Origin: Streptomyces scabichelini
GTDB taxonomy: Bacteria > Actinomycetota > Actinomycetes > Streptomycetales > Streptomycetaceae
Assembly: GCF_011045015.1 (NCBI RefSeq)
Contig: NZ_JAAKZY010000012.1
Coordinates: forward strand, 24,465 to 88,464
DNA: 64,000 nucleotides
Direction of reading: 5' to 3'
Under the pieces are notes generated by a model. It worked only from the letters and a program-made list of their open reading frames with translations, did not search any database and was not told the origin of the DNA. Within the stretch, counting starts at the first letter, position 1, and each line of letters starts with the position of its first letter. Made by a program: the position numbers and the translations under genes. Shown here piece by piece: positions 54,641-63,617 of the stretch.

Positions 54641-55791
54641 GACGGGCTGGCTCCCAGGGGTGAGAGGGACGACGAGGACGAACGGGAGACCGCTGCCGCA
54701 TACACGTCCATGAGGCGGGCTGCGCTGCGGGTGATGCTGTGTCGGTGCGCGACCTCCGGGGCCGTGCGCGGCCGGGGGCCCGCCGCGCGTACCTCGGCGA
54801 TCGCGCGGGCGTACGCCTCGGGACCGCCGCGCACGAGCCGGGCGTCGGCGGCGGACGCCGGCAGGTCCTCGATCGCCGGGCAGGAGGCGTAGAGGACGGG
54901 CAGGCCGGAGGCCAGCGCCTCCACGGCGGCCAGGCCGAAGGCCTCCTCCGGGGACGGGGACGCGAGCAGGTCCATCGCGGCGGTGAGCGAGGGCAGATCG
55001 GGGCCGGGGGAACCGTCGGGAACGTAGGGGCGTTCGCCGGCGAACAGGACGCGGTCGGCCACACCGGCCTCGTATGCCGTACGGCGCAGGATGTGCTCCT
55101 CGGGGCCGCCGCCCACCAGCAGCAGCCAGTGGTCGTCCGGGAGCCGGGTGAGCGCGTGGACGAGGACGTCGAACCGCTTGCCCCGGGCGAGCCGGCCGAC
55201 GCCCCCGACGACCCAGGCGCCCTCCGGCAGACCGAGGCGCCTGCGGGTGCGCTCGCGCCGCTCCTGGTCGAAGCGGAAGCGCTCCAGGTCGATGCCGTTG
55301 GGGACGACCTCGATACGGGGCGCGGGCACACCCCAGTGCTTCAGGCGCTCGGCCACCGCCGAGGAGACGGCGACCGTCGCCGAACCGAGCCGCTCACTGG
55401 CGAGGTACAGCGCGCGCACCCCTGCCGTCAGCCTGCGGCCCTCCATCTGCGAGTCGCCCAGGGAGTGTTCGGTCGCGACGACCGCGCGGACTCCGGCGAC
55501 GCGTGCGGCGAGCCGGCCGTAGACGCAGGCCCGGTACAAGTGCGTGTGCACCAGGTCGTAGCCGCCGGAGCGGATCACCCTGACCAGGCGGGGCAGCGCG
55601 GCCAGGTCACGGTTGCCGCCCATGCCCAGGTGCACGACGCGGACGCCGTCGGCGGCCAGGCCCTCGGCGACCGCACCGGGATTGGTGAGCGTCACGACGT
55701 CGCAGTCGACGGGCAGGTGACGCAGCAACAGGCGCAGCTGCTGCTCGGCCCCGCCGACGCCGAGCCCTGTGATGATGTGCAGAGCCCTCAT
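54637..55791 (-). CDS. Glycosyltransferase family 4
   Basis: A 384-residue GT-B enzyme. N-domain: HIITGLGVGGAEQQLRLL; YDLVHTHLYRACVYGRLAA. C-domain: VVPNGIDLERFRFD, VGGVGRLARGKRFDVLVHAL and SPSPEEAFGLAAVEALASGLPV with the EX7E donor-phosphate motif. Adds a sugar to the lipid-linked repeat unit. GGAGGG is upstream; starts one base after the deacetylase stop. Confidence 0.93.
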   Translation of the reverse strand: MRALHIITGLGVGGAEQQLRLLLRHLPVDCDVVTLTNPGAVAEGLAADGVRVVHLGMGGNRDLAALPRLVRVIRSGGYDLVHTHLYRACVYGRLAARVAGVRAVVATEHSLGDSQMEGRRLTAGVRALYLASERLGSATVAVSSAVAERLKHWGVPAPRIEVVPNGIDLERFRFDQERRERTRRRLGLPEGAWVVGGVGRLARGKRFDVLVHALTRLPDDHWLLLVGGGPEEHILRRTAYEAGVADRVLFAGERPYVPDGSPGPDLPSLTAAMDLLASPSPEEAFGLAAVEALASGLPVLYASCPAIEDLPASAADARLVRGGPEAYARAIAEVRAAGPRPRTAPEVAHRHSITRSAARLMDVYAAAVSRSSSSSLSPLGASPS

Positions 55792-55792
55792 C

Positions 55793-56557
55793 TCACAGGC
55801 CCTCCACCGGTCGCCGGCGCAGCCGGTGCAGCCGGTGCTTGAGGTACAGGCGCCACGCCGTGTCGTTCTGGCCGACGTGCACGCGCGGCAGGGCGTGCGG
55901 ACCGGTCAGCGGGCCGGGGTCGATGGCGCAGGCGTAGGCGTATCCCGCTTCCCGTACGGCCTCGACGGCGCGGACGTCGACCGTGCCGTACGGATAGCAG
56001 AAGCCGTCGACCGGGGTGCCGGTCAACTCGGTGAGCAGCGCGCGGCTTTCGACGAGCTCGGTCTTGAGGGTGAGGTCGTCTGCCCGGGTGAGGTCGACAT
56101 GCGTCAGCCCGTGCGAGCCGATCTCCACGCCCTCGGCGGCCGCGTGCCGGATGCCGTGCGCGGTCAGCAGCGGCTTGCGCGGGCCGAGCGGATCCCAGGC
56201 GTTGTCGCCGCCGAGTCGTCCGGGCAGTACGAAGAGGGTGGCGTTGCAGTCCCAGCGGCGCAGCAGCGGCAGGGCGTGGGTGACGAAGTCGGCGTACCCG
56301 TCGTCGAAGGTGAGCCCGACGAGGTCCTGGCCCTCGCCCCGGGCGCGGGCGGCGAGCAGTTCGGCCACGGACACGCCCCGCAGCCCGCGCCGCCGCAGCC
56401 AGGCCAGTTGCCGGCCGAGCCGTGCGGGCGTGACGGTGATGCGGTACGGGTCGTCCGAGCAGTCGCCCACCGAGTGGTACATCGCCACCCATGGGACCGG
56501 GCCCGGGGGCGGGGCGGGGAGTCTGCCGGTGCCGGGGGAATCAACGGAAGCGACCAT
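55793..56557 (-). CDS. Polysaccharide deacetylase (NodB-like)
   Basis: A 254-residue CE4-type enzyme: WVAMYHSVGD, LTFDDGYADF (TFDDG motif 1), GSHGLTHVDLT (HxxxH metal motif 2), CYPYGTVD (motif 3). No signal peptide, so it may act on a cytosolic glycan or lipid intermediate, although the family often works outside. ATG at 56557 has GAAGG 8 bases upstream and overlaps the flippase gene by 17 bp. Confidence 0.9.
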   Translation of the reverse strand: MVASVDSPGTGRLPAPPPGPVPWVAMYHSVGDCSDDPYRITVTPARLGRQLAWLRRRGLRGVSVAELLAARARGEGQDLVGLTFDDGYADFVTHALPLLRRWDCNATLFVLPGRLGGDNAWDPLGPRKPLLTAHGIRHAAAEGVEIGSHGLTHVDLTRADDLTLKTELVESRALLTELTGTPVDGFCYPYGTVDVRAVEAVREAGYAYACAIDPGPLTGPHALPRVHVGQNDTAWRLYLKHRLHRLRRRPVEGL

Positions 56558-58229
56558 GTGTGAGCCTTCGTGTGACGGTGCGTACGGAGCGCAGTGCGGA
56601 TGCGAAACCCTGGGCACCCAGGGCCCAGGCGAGCGGGACGAAGACGGCGGTCACGGTCAGGCAGCCGGCCGCGAGGCCCGCCGCCGGGGACTGAAGCCGG
56701 CCGGCGACGAACGCCCCGGCGGCGATGGCGACGGCCGCGGCGAGCACCGACCTGCTCAGCTCGGCCAGTACCTGACGGATGCGGACCGAGACGCTGTGGG
56801 GGCTGTTTCGCCGGGTCGTTCGCAGCCCGGCGAGCATCAGGACGGCCGTGACGGTGATGCCGAGGGCGTTGGCGGCGGCGATCCCCGCCACGCCCCAGGT
56901 GTGCACGGTCGCGGCGCCGATCAGGGACGTCGCGGCGATGCCCGCGGCCATCACACCGACGGGATACCAACTGGGCCGGCCCGCCGAGAAGTACGAGCGG
57001 ACCAGGGCGCCCACCAGGGTCTGGCCCAGCAGCCCGAGCGCGTACACGCGCATGACGTCCGCGGTCGCCGCGGTGTCGTTCGCGGTGAACGCACCCCGCT
57101 GGAAGAGCAGTTCGATCATCTGCGGGGCGCAGGCGATCACCGCGCACATGCCCAGCAGCACCAGACAGGACGCCAGTGCCAGATCCCGCTCGACGCGGCT
57201 GCGCGCCCGTTCGGTGTCGCCGTCCGCGAGCGCCCGCGCCACCACCGGGAAGGTGACCGTGCACACCATCAGCGACAGCGTCATCGGGATCTGCGCGACC
57301 TTCTGCGCGTAGTTCAGGTGCGAGATGGCCCCGGCGGGCAGGGTGGAGGCGAGGAAGCGTTCGACGAGGACCTGCGACTGGCGGCACAGGGCGAACAGGA
57401 GGACGGCGGCGATCAGGGCGAGTTGCATCGGCCGTTCCGCGACAGGGGCGCCGGCCCCGCCGAGGGCCGGCCTGCGCGACACCAGTTGCCGCCACAGCGA
57501 CGGCAGTTGCACCAGCACCATCAGACAGCCGCCCGCCGCCACCCCGAGCGCGGCGGAACGCACGCCCCAGCCCCCACCGAGCAGGAACATCGCGGCGACG
57601 ATGCCGGCGTTGTACGCGACGTAGATCGCCGCGGGCGCGAGGAAGCTGCGGTGCGCCCGCAGGGCGGCGCTGCAGTACCCGGCGAGCCCGAAGGTCAGTA
57701 CGCAGGTCGCTGTGAGCCGGGTGCAGTCGGCGGCGAGGCGGGGGTCGGGCAGGCCGGGTGCGAGGACCTGGACCAGGTAGGGAGCCGTGCCGGCGACCAG
57801 TGCGGCCACCGCGGCGAGTGCGAGACACAGCCGGGGCAGGGTGGCGGCGACCAGGCCGCGGACCGGGTCGCCGGGGGCGCCCCGGGCGCGGCGGGCCAGC
57901 GCCATGCTGAACGCCGGGATCAGCGCGATGGCCAGCCCGTCCTCGATGAGCAGCGTGGCGGCCAGCTCCGGCACGGTCCACGCGACCAGGAAGGCGTCCG
58001 TGTCGCTCCCGGCACCGAACAGCCGCGCCAGCGCCTGATCGCGCACCAGGCCGAGCAGCGAGCCGGCCATGGACAGCGACGCCGTCACGAGCGCGGCCCT
58101 GGCGAGGAACCTGTGGGAGGCCGAGGCCGGGTCGGCGCCGTACCCGGCCACGGGAGTGGCACGCGCCGCGGGTACGGTCGCCGCGCCGTCCCTTTCGGAT
58201 CCGGGGGGTTGCGAAGGCACCACCGTCAT
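56541..58229 (-). CDS. MurJ/MviN-like lipid-linked oligosaccharide flippase
   Basis: A 562-residue membrane protein with about 14 helices of the MATE-like MOP superfamily: SMAGSLLGLVRDQALARLFGAGSDTDAFLVAW is the typical MurJ start and LIEDGLAIALIPAFS follows. The only flippase in the operon, so it likely exports the repeat unit. ATGA overlap with the ligase gene. Confidence 0.9.
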   Translation of the reverse strand: MTVVPSQPPGSERDGAATVPAARATPVAGYGADPASASHRFLARAALVTASLSMAGSLLGLVRDQALARLFGAGSDTDAFLVAWTVPELAATLLIEDGLAIALIPAFSMALARRARGAPGDPVRGLVAATLPRLCLALAAVAALVAGTAPYLVQVLAPGLPDPRLAADCTRLTATCVLTFGLAGYCSAALRAHRSFLAPAAIYVAYNAGIVAAMFLLGGGWGVRSAALGVAAGGCLMVLVQLPSLWRQLVSRRPALGGAGAPVAERPMQLALIAAVLLFALCRQSQVLVERFLASTLPAGAISHLNYAQKVAQIPMTLSLMVCTVTFPVVARALADGDTERARSRVERDLALASCLVLLGMCAVIACAPQMIELLFQRGAFTANDTAATADVMRVYALGLLGQTLVGALVRSYFSAGRPSWYPVGVMAAGIAATSLIGAATVHTWGVAGIAAANALGITVTAVLMLAGLRTTRRNSPHSVSVRIRQVLAELSRSVLAAAVAIAAGAFVAGRLQSPAAGLAAGCLTVTAVFVPLAWALGAQGFASALRSVRTVTRRLTHGRFR

Positions 58230-59566
58230 CGCGCCAGGGCCTCCTCGGCGGGCTCCCGCACCCCGCCCCGCGGCACGTCCACCCGCGCGTCGCCGGCCAG
58301 CGCCCACCACGTCACGAGGCCCAGGCCCACCGCGGTCAGCACGGTCGAGGGGCCGCCGATGTCTCCGTACACGAAGTCGGTCAGCAGCCAGATCAGCAGC
58401 CCGCAGGCGACGAGCGCGCAGTCGAGTCCCGGCCCCCGGGCGCGCACGCGCAGCAGCCTTCGCACTCCGCACACCAGCAGCGCCAGCCAGCTCCCGACGA
58501 GCCCGAGCAGCCCGATCAGGCCCTGCTCGCTCAGCACCAGCAGGTACATGTTGTGCGGCGACAGCAGCGGCTGCCTCTCGTACGTCACTCCCGCGCCGTC
58601 GACGTCACTGGCCGACGACAGCGCCAGGGTGGCGTGCCCGTCCCGGTACTCGGGAAAGCCCTTCAACCCGACGCCGGTCAGGGGGTGCTCGCGCCACATG
58701 CCGGTGGCGGACGCCCACAGGGTGTACCGGTCGACGACGGACTGGTCGGGGGCGTCGGTGATCTGCGTGATGCTGTCGATCCGCTGCTGAAGCGGCGCGG
58801 TGCCGACGCCGAAGCCGCCCACCAGGATCACGCCCGTGGCGGCCGTGGCCGCGGCCACCTTCAGTGCGCGCCGCGGCCCGGCCAGCGCCAGTTGCACGGC
58901 GCACGTCAGGGCGGTCGCGATCCAGGCGCCCCGGCTGAAGGAGAGCGCGAGCGGCGCCAGCAGCGCCAGGGCGCACCCGGCGGCGGTCGCCCGCTGCCGT
59001 ACCGGCGCCCGGCCGAGCGCGATCCCGACCGCGCAGACCAGGCCGAGAGAGACCACCGTCGCCATGCCCATCACGTCATGCGGCCCGAAGGTGCCGACCG
59101 CCCGGATGTCCTGGCCCTGGTAGGTGGCGCCGGTCCGGGTGACGTACTGGTGAACGCCGATGGCGCCCTGGCACAGCGCGAGCCCCACGAACGACCAGGC
59201 CAGCAGCCGGAAGTCGGCCCGGTGGCGGATCAGCAGGAGCACGGCCGCCGGGACGAGCACGAAGATCTGCAGATAGCGGCAGAGTCCGGCGAGCCCGGCT
59301 TCCGGCGAGGCGGCCCCCACCGCGGCGAGCGCGAGCCCCGCCACCGGCAGGCCCAGGACCACGGCCGCGGCGGGCGACAGCGGGCTCCGTCGTTCGCGCA
59401 GGAGACGGATCGCGCAGTACACCACCGCCAGCCCCGAGACCACGTCGGCGGGCCCCGCGCCGTCCGTTGTCAGCGGCAGGGCCAGCAGGGCGGGCACGGC
59501 CACCACGGGCAGGACCGGCATCAGTGCGGTGACCCGGCGGGGGAGCCGTGTCAGGGCGTGGCTCAC
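58226..59566 (-). CDS. O-antigen ligase/polymerase (Wzy_C-like) membrane protein
   Basis: A 446-residue protein with about 11-12 helices. Large loop with TLWASATGMWREHPLTGVGLKGFPEY and LLSPHNMYLLVLSEQGLIG, the conserved Wzy_C/WaaL His-containing segment. GTG start 6 bases after the sugar transferase stop. Polymerises or ligates the exported units. Confidence 0.9.
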   Translation of the reverse strand: MSHALTRLPRRVTALMPVLPVVAVPALLALPLTTDGAGPADVVSGLAVVYCAIRLLRERRSPLSPAAAVVLGLPVAGLALAAVGAASPEAGLAGLCRYLQIFVLVPAAVLLLIRHRADFRLLAWSFVGLALCQGAIGVHQYVTRTGATYQGQDIRAVGTFGPHDVMGMATVVSLGLVCAVGIALGRAPVRQRATAAGCALALLAPLALSFSRGAWIATALTCAVQLALAGPRRALKVAAATAATGVILVGGFGVGTAPLQQRIDSITQITDAPDQSVVDRYTLWASATGMWREHPLTGVGLKGFPEYRDGHATLALSSASDVDGAGVTYERQPLLSPHNMYLLVLSEQGLIGLLGLVGSWLALLVCGVRRLLRVRARGPGLDCALVACGLLIWLLTDFVYGDIGGPSTVLTAVGLGLVTWWALAGDARVDVPRGGVREPAEEALAR

Positions 59567-59572
59567 GTTCTG

Positions 59573-61000
59573 TCAGCTCCCCGTCGGACGTACCACCGTG
59601 GCCGCGGTGCGCAGCAGGATGCAGATGTCCTGCCACAACGACCAGTCGTCGATGTAGGTGTTGTCGAACCGGCAGCGGTCCTCGATCGAGGTGTCACCGC
59701 GCAGCCCGTGGATCTGGGCGAGGCCGGTGATGCCGGTCCGCATGCGGTGGCGGGCCGCGTAACCGGGGTAGGCCTGGCTGAACTGGCCGACGAAGTAGGG
59801 GCGTTCGGGCCGCGGCCCGACCAGGCTCATATCGCCCCGGAGCACGTTCCACAGCTGGAGCAGCTCATCGAGCGAGGTGCGCCGCAGCATCCGGCAGAAC
59901 CAGCGCATCTCATGCTCGTTCGCCACGCTCCACCGGGTCGCCGACTCGTGCTCGTCGACCGGGCGGTGCGTACGGAACTTCAGCAGGGTGAACGGTTTTC
60001 CGTTCTTGCCGATGCGCTCCTGCCGGAACACCACGCCCGGCCCGTCGCTGATCCGCAGCGTCACCGCGCACGCCAGGAGCAGCGGACTGACCAGCAGCAA
60101 CAGCGTCCCTGACACGAGAATGTCCAGCGCCCGCTTGCCCGCGCCGCCGGGGCGCACCGGGGACAGGTCCAGACGTCGGCAGGAGAACCCGGCCAGCCGC
60201 TCCTTCGCCGCGTACGACGGGGAGTCGGCGTCGACCTCCCAGACCACGCAGCCGGAATCGGCCAGAGCCCGCAGCAGCGCTCCCTGTTCAGCGCGTACGG
60301 AGGGGTGAACGGCCAGCACCGCCCGTACCCCGTTCTGGATGACCGCCCGCTCGACCTCCTGGCCGGTCGTCAGGACGGGCAGGCCCTCGGCGCCGTCCGG
60401 CTGCTCGGCGACGATCCCCACCGGCCGCAGGCCGCACCGCGGGTGCCGCAGCACGGCGGCGGCCACGCGCTGCGCGGTCGCCGCCGGGCCGACGACGAGC
60501 GCGGTGTCCGGGTGGCGCAGCAGTGCCGCCTGCCGCCGCGCGTGCACGGCGCCGCGCAGCACACAGACCGCCGCCGCCTGAAGGGCCAGGCCCGTCAGTA
60601 CGGTGCGGACGGACAACGCGTGCTCCGGCCCGTACGCCGTCAAGAGCGCCGAGAGCGCCAGCCAGGCCACCGCGATACGGCCGCACACGGCGGGCAGTTC
60701 CTCCAGCAGCCCCGGCACCGGCGGCCGGCCGTCGCGCGGGCGCAGCAGCAGCGAGGTGACGATCAGCAGGGTGATGAGCAGCGGATGGCGCTGGGCCTCG
60801 GCGAGCGCCAGCGTGCCCGACAGGGCGGCGACGCCGTCCGCGACGAGCAGCGGGACCCGTGAGGGCGACCGGGCCGGGCGCCGCGGGGCGGGGAACCGGA
60901 AACCGATGGGGGTGCCGCGCGGCGGCATGACCGAGACTGCTGAGGATCTGTGGCCCCGTGGCGGTACGCCGGGGGAGGGGACGGTATGTTCCGCGGTCAC
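59573..61000 (-). CDS. Polyprenyl-phosphate sugar-1-phosphate transferase (priming)
   Basis: A 475-residue enzyme. N-terminal half: four predicted helices and a CoA-binding-like domain (ALVVGPAATAQRVAAAVLRH). Last 210 residues: bacterial sugar transferase domain, with PGGAGKRALDILVSGTLLLL, LLKFRTHRP, RTSLDELLQLWNVLRGDMSLVGPRPERP and ITGLAQIHG. Puts the first sugar on undecaprenyl phosphate. GTG at 61000 overlaps the previous stop (GTGA). Confidence 0.93.
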   Translation of the reverse strand: MTAEHTVPSPGVPPRGHRSSAVSVMPPRGTPIGFRFPAPRRPARSPSRVPLLVADGVAALSGTLALAEAQRHPLLITLLIVTSLLLRPRDGRPPVPGLLEELPAVCGRIAVAWLALSALLTAYGPEHALSVRTVLTGLALQAAAVCVLRGAVHARRQAALLRHPDTALVVGPAATAQRVAAAVLRHPRCGLRPVGIVAEQPDGAEGLPVLTTGQEVERAVIQNGVRAVLAVHPSVRAEQGALLRALADSGCVVWEVDADSPSYAAKERLAGFSCRRLDLSPVRPGGAGKRALDILVSGTLLLLVSPLLLACAVTLRISDGPGVVFRQERIGKNGKPFTLLKFRTHRPVDEHESATRWSVANEHEMRWFCRMLRRTSLDELLQLWNVLRGDMSLVGPRPERPYFVGQFSQAYPGYAARHRMRTGITGLAQIHGLRGDTSIEDRCRFDNTYIDDWSLWQDICILLRTAATVVRPTGS

Positions 61001-62226
61001 GAGTGGATCGACTCCCTGTGCTCTGTGGGCTCGACGCGCTGTTTTGTCCGGTTCGCCTCGGCGCCACGGGACGGGCGCGCACCGTCGGTGGCGGCCCGTG
61101 TGCCGAGCAGTTCGCGGTAGACGTCCCCGACCGCCTCGGTGGCGTGCCGTACGTCGTGGGTGGACAGCACATGCCGGCGGCCCCGGTTGCCGAGCGACTC
61201 GCGCAGCGGCGGGTCGAGCAGCAGCTCGGTGACGGCCCCGGCCAGCACCTCCGGGTCCTCCGGCGGGACCAGGCACCGGGCGGCGACGGAGGGCGGCAGG
61301 CTCTCGCGGGCGCCGTCGACGTCCGTGACCACCACGGGCCGCCCGCAGGCCATCGCCTCCAGCGGGGCCAGCGCCATGCCCTCCCAACGGGACGGCAGAA
61401 CGACGAGATCGGCGGCCTGGTACCAGGGGGCGGCGTCGGCGACGGCTCCCGTGAACAGCACGGACTCCGGGGCGACTTCGCGAAGCCGGTCGCGGTCCGG
61501 CCCGTCGCCGACCAGGACGAGGCGGGCGTCGGGCACCCTCTGCACGACGGCGTCCCACGCCCGCAGCAGGACGTCCTGCCCCTTCTGCCGGCACAGCCGC
61601 CCCACGCAGACCGCGAGCGGTGCCGCCGGGTGGGTGCCGGCGAGCGGTGCCAGCCCGGCCCGTACGGCGCCGGAGTCGGCCGGGTGGAAGCGCTCGGGAT
61701 CGATGCCGTTGGGGACGACGGTCCACCGGCCGGTGATCCTGGCGCGCACGCCCGTCGCGCGCTCCGCCTCGCTCACGCACACCACCCGTGCGGCCCAACG
61801 CGCCCCCCATCGCTCCCACCTGAGCGCGAGGGCAGCGGTGCCTCCGCCGATCGCCTCGAACGACCAGGCGTGCGGCTGGAAGACCGTCGGAATCCGCCCG
61901 CGCACCGCGAGCCGCCCGGCGAGCCCGGCCTTCGCGCTGTGCGCGTGCACCAGATCGGGGCGCACCTCGTCGATCACCCGTGCCAGGTGCCGTACCTCCC
62001 GCACGAGCGACGGACCCGGCGACCGCGTGGCGTGCCAGTGGCGTACGTTCGCGCCGAGCGCCCGGAGTTGCGCGGTGAGCGCGCTGTGGGGGCAGGCCAC
62101 GGTGACGTTCAGACCGTCCGCCAGCTGTGCCCGGACCAGGTCCGTCACGACGCGCGCGACCCCGCCGTCCACCGGTTGGGTGAGGTGCAGGACCCGCGGC
62201 CGAGGGGCGGTGGGTGACAGGTGCAT
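60997..62226 (-). CDS. Glycosyltransferase family 4, first gene of polysaccharide operon
   Basis: A 409-residue GT-B enzyme: LTQPVDGGVARVVTDLV, VRPDLVHAHSAKAGLAGRLA, WTVVPNGIDPERF, VCVGRLCRQKGQDVLLRA and PSRWEGMALAPLEAMACGRPV (EX7E). ATG at 62226 has GAGGAA about 10 bases upstream; GTG at 62247 is an alternative with a poorer site. GTGA overlap to the sugar transferase. Confidence 0.92.
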   Translation of the reverse strand: MHLSPTAPRPRVLHLTQPVDGGVARVVTDLVRAQLADGLNVTVACPHSALTAQLRALGANVRHWHATRSPGPSLVREVRHLARVIDEVRPDLVHAHSAKAGLAGRLAVRGRIPTVFQPHAWSFEAIGGGTAALALRWERWGARWAARVVCVSEAERATGVRARITGRWTVVPNGIDPERFHPADSGAVRAGLAPLAGTHPAAPLAVCVGRLCRQKGQDVLLRAWDAVVQRVPDARLVLVGDGPDRDRLREVAPESVLFTGAVADAAPWYQAADLVVLPSRWEGMALAPLEAMACGRPVVVTDVDGARESLPPSVAARCLVPPEDPEVLAGAVTELLLDPPLRESLGNRGRRHVLSTHDVRHATEAVGDVYRELLGTRAATDGARPSRGAEANRTKQRVEPTEHRESIHS

Positions 62227-62657
62227 ATGCGCGGTTTCCTCGCTCACGAAGGCGCTCGGGGCGGGCGGCGGTGGCAGCAGCGGCACGAGTGCGGTGTGTC
62301 CGCCCGGAGGTGCGTCGGGAGGTTCGCAACTCTAGTAACCAAGCGGACAAATCCGTCTAATTTCGGTTAAATGCGAAAGGGTGTGTCGGAAGCGTGAAGT
62401 CGGTCCCCTTCCCGGGATCACGCTCTGTCGCATCCTCGGCTTCCGGCCGCTTCCCCTGGAGTTCCACCGCGGAGGGCGGCCGGTACCGTTCCCCCGAACG
62501 GAAGCCGGGGTGCGGTCGGTCTGACATACCGTCTGATCAGGCACGGCGCGGCGATCAGGGGATACGCGTGATCACGAAAAGCCTATGATCAGTTGCAGAA
62601 AGTCATGGGTGCTCTCACGGTGGGCTCAAGATCCAACGCCCGTCGAAAGGAACTCCC
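62227..62657. other. Divergent gene-free region of the polysaccharide operon
   Basis: About 430 bp between the GT4 start and the acidic secreted protein. It contains the promoter at 62332-62360; the AT-richer part 62330-62380 stands out. From 62380 to 62640 no coding pattern or tRNA; the start region of the plus-strand gene has AAAGGA before its ATG. Confidence 0.6.
62332..62360 (-). promoter_or_regulatory. Predicted promoter of polysaccharide operon
   Basis: Minus strand: TTAGAC, 17-base spacer, TACTAG, about 105 bases before the GT4 start, in the most AT-rich part of the region. Confidence 0.5.
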
Positions 62658-63353
62658 ATGCGCAAACTGCCCGCACGACGCATCGCGACCAGCGCACTGT
62701 GCGCCGCCCTCCTGGTCGGGATCACCGGCCCCGCCGCCATGGCGGCCGACTCGACCCGCGAGCACAGCCAGGCGCCGGCGCCCGATGCGCGACTCCGCGG
62801 TGCGGATGCGCTTCTCGCGCAAGTCAGGGCCTACAACCGGGGCGAGCTCACCCCGGTCGCCGACCTGGTGCACGCCGTGCTCGAGGCGGACAACGGCCAA
62901 CTGCCCGAGGCCAAGGCCAGGAAACTGGGAGCCGCGGCGAAGGCCGCCCTGGCGCCCATGGCGGCGGAGCGACGCCCCGCCGACCTCGTGGACGACGCGC
63001 TGGACGCCCTCGACAGCCTCCTGGACGCGCTCTTCTCCGAGGACAGCGAGCTCACGTCCGAATCCGAGGACGAAGACGAAGACAGTGAGGTCACCTCCGA
63101 ATCCGAGGACAGCGAGGTGCCCGAGTCGGCCGAGGATCTGCTGATCGAGGTGGAAGACCTGATTGACGAGTCGTCCGACAGCGACCTGGAAGAGTCGGAC
63201 CTGGAAGATTCAGAACTGGAAGACTCAGACCTGTCCGATTCGCCGACGGTGTCCAGCAAGCAGACGCAGACAATTATTGTGACGCGTCCCGAGTCGGGCG
63301 TCAGGCTCCCGCTGATCTCGACGCTGGCGTCATTGCTGCTGCCGGCCAAGTGA
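62658..63353 (+). CDS. Secreted Ser/Glu/Asp-rich protein, unknown function
   Basis: A 231-residue protein: signal peptide MRKLPARRIATSALCAALLV to AMAADS (about 29), a helical domain to about 125, then about 75 residues of Ser/Glu/Asp/Leu repeats (ESEDSEV and EESDLEDSELEDS), ending in a hydrophobic stretch LPLISTLASLLLPAK. The acidic repeat could bind cations such as calcium. AAAGGA before the ATG. No family recognised. Confidence 0.75.
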   Translation: MRKLPARRIATSALCAALLVGITGPAAMAADSTREHSQAPAPDARLRGADALLAQVRAYNRGELTPVADLVHAVLEADNGQLPEAKARKLGAAAKAALAPMAAERRPADLVDDALDALDSLLDALFSEDSELTSESEDEDEDSEVTSESEDSEVPESAEDLLIEVEDLIDESSDSDLEESDLEDSELEDSDLSDSPTVSSKQTQTIIVTRPESGVRLPLISTLASLLLPAK

Positions 63354-63393
63354 GCCCCGCATGAGCGCCGTACGGTACGGCTCTCGCCCGCCG

Positions 63394-63430
63394 AGTCGTG
63401 GTGCCGGCCCTTGGGGGCGGCACCACGACT
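63394..63430 (+). terminator. Hairpin after acidic secreted protein
   Basis: A perfect 13-bp stem (63394-63406 with 63418-63430) with a G/C loop that can extend it, followed by GTTGTTCTT. About 40 bases after the stop. Confidence 0.85.
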
Positions 63431-63617
63431 GTTGTTCTTCCCGCCCCTCCCGCTCCTACTTTCTTCCGGTCCCTCGTCGCCCCGGGCCCGGTCTTTCAGA
63501 CTTCTCATATGAGGTATAGGCAATCTCGGCATTTTTGGTTTCCGCCCAGGCCAGGGCTCGTTAGGCACGGCGACAGAATCCCTTCCGGCGACCCGCGTTG
63601 CCGAAGAAAGGAACACG

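Noticed and set aside
61001..62350. N-terminal extension of the sugar transferase over the GT4 gene
   Set aside because: Arg/Gly/Ala-rich nonsense frame antiparallel in composition to GT4; GTG at 61000 with GTGA overlap is the natural start.
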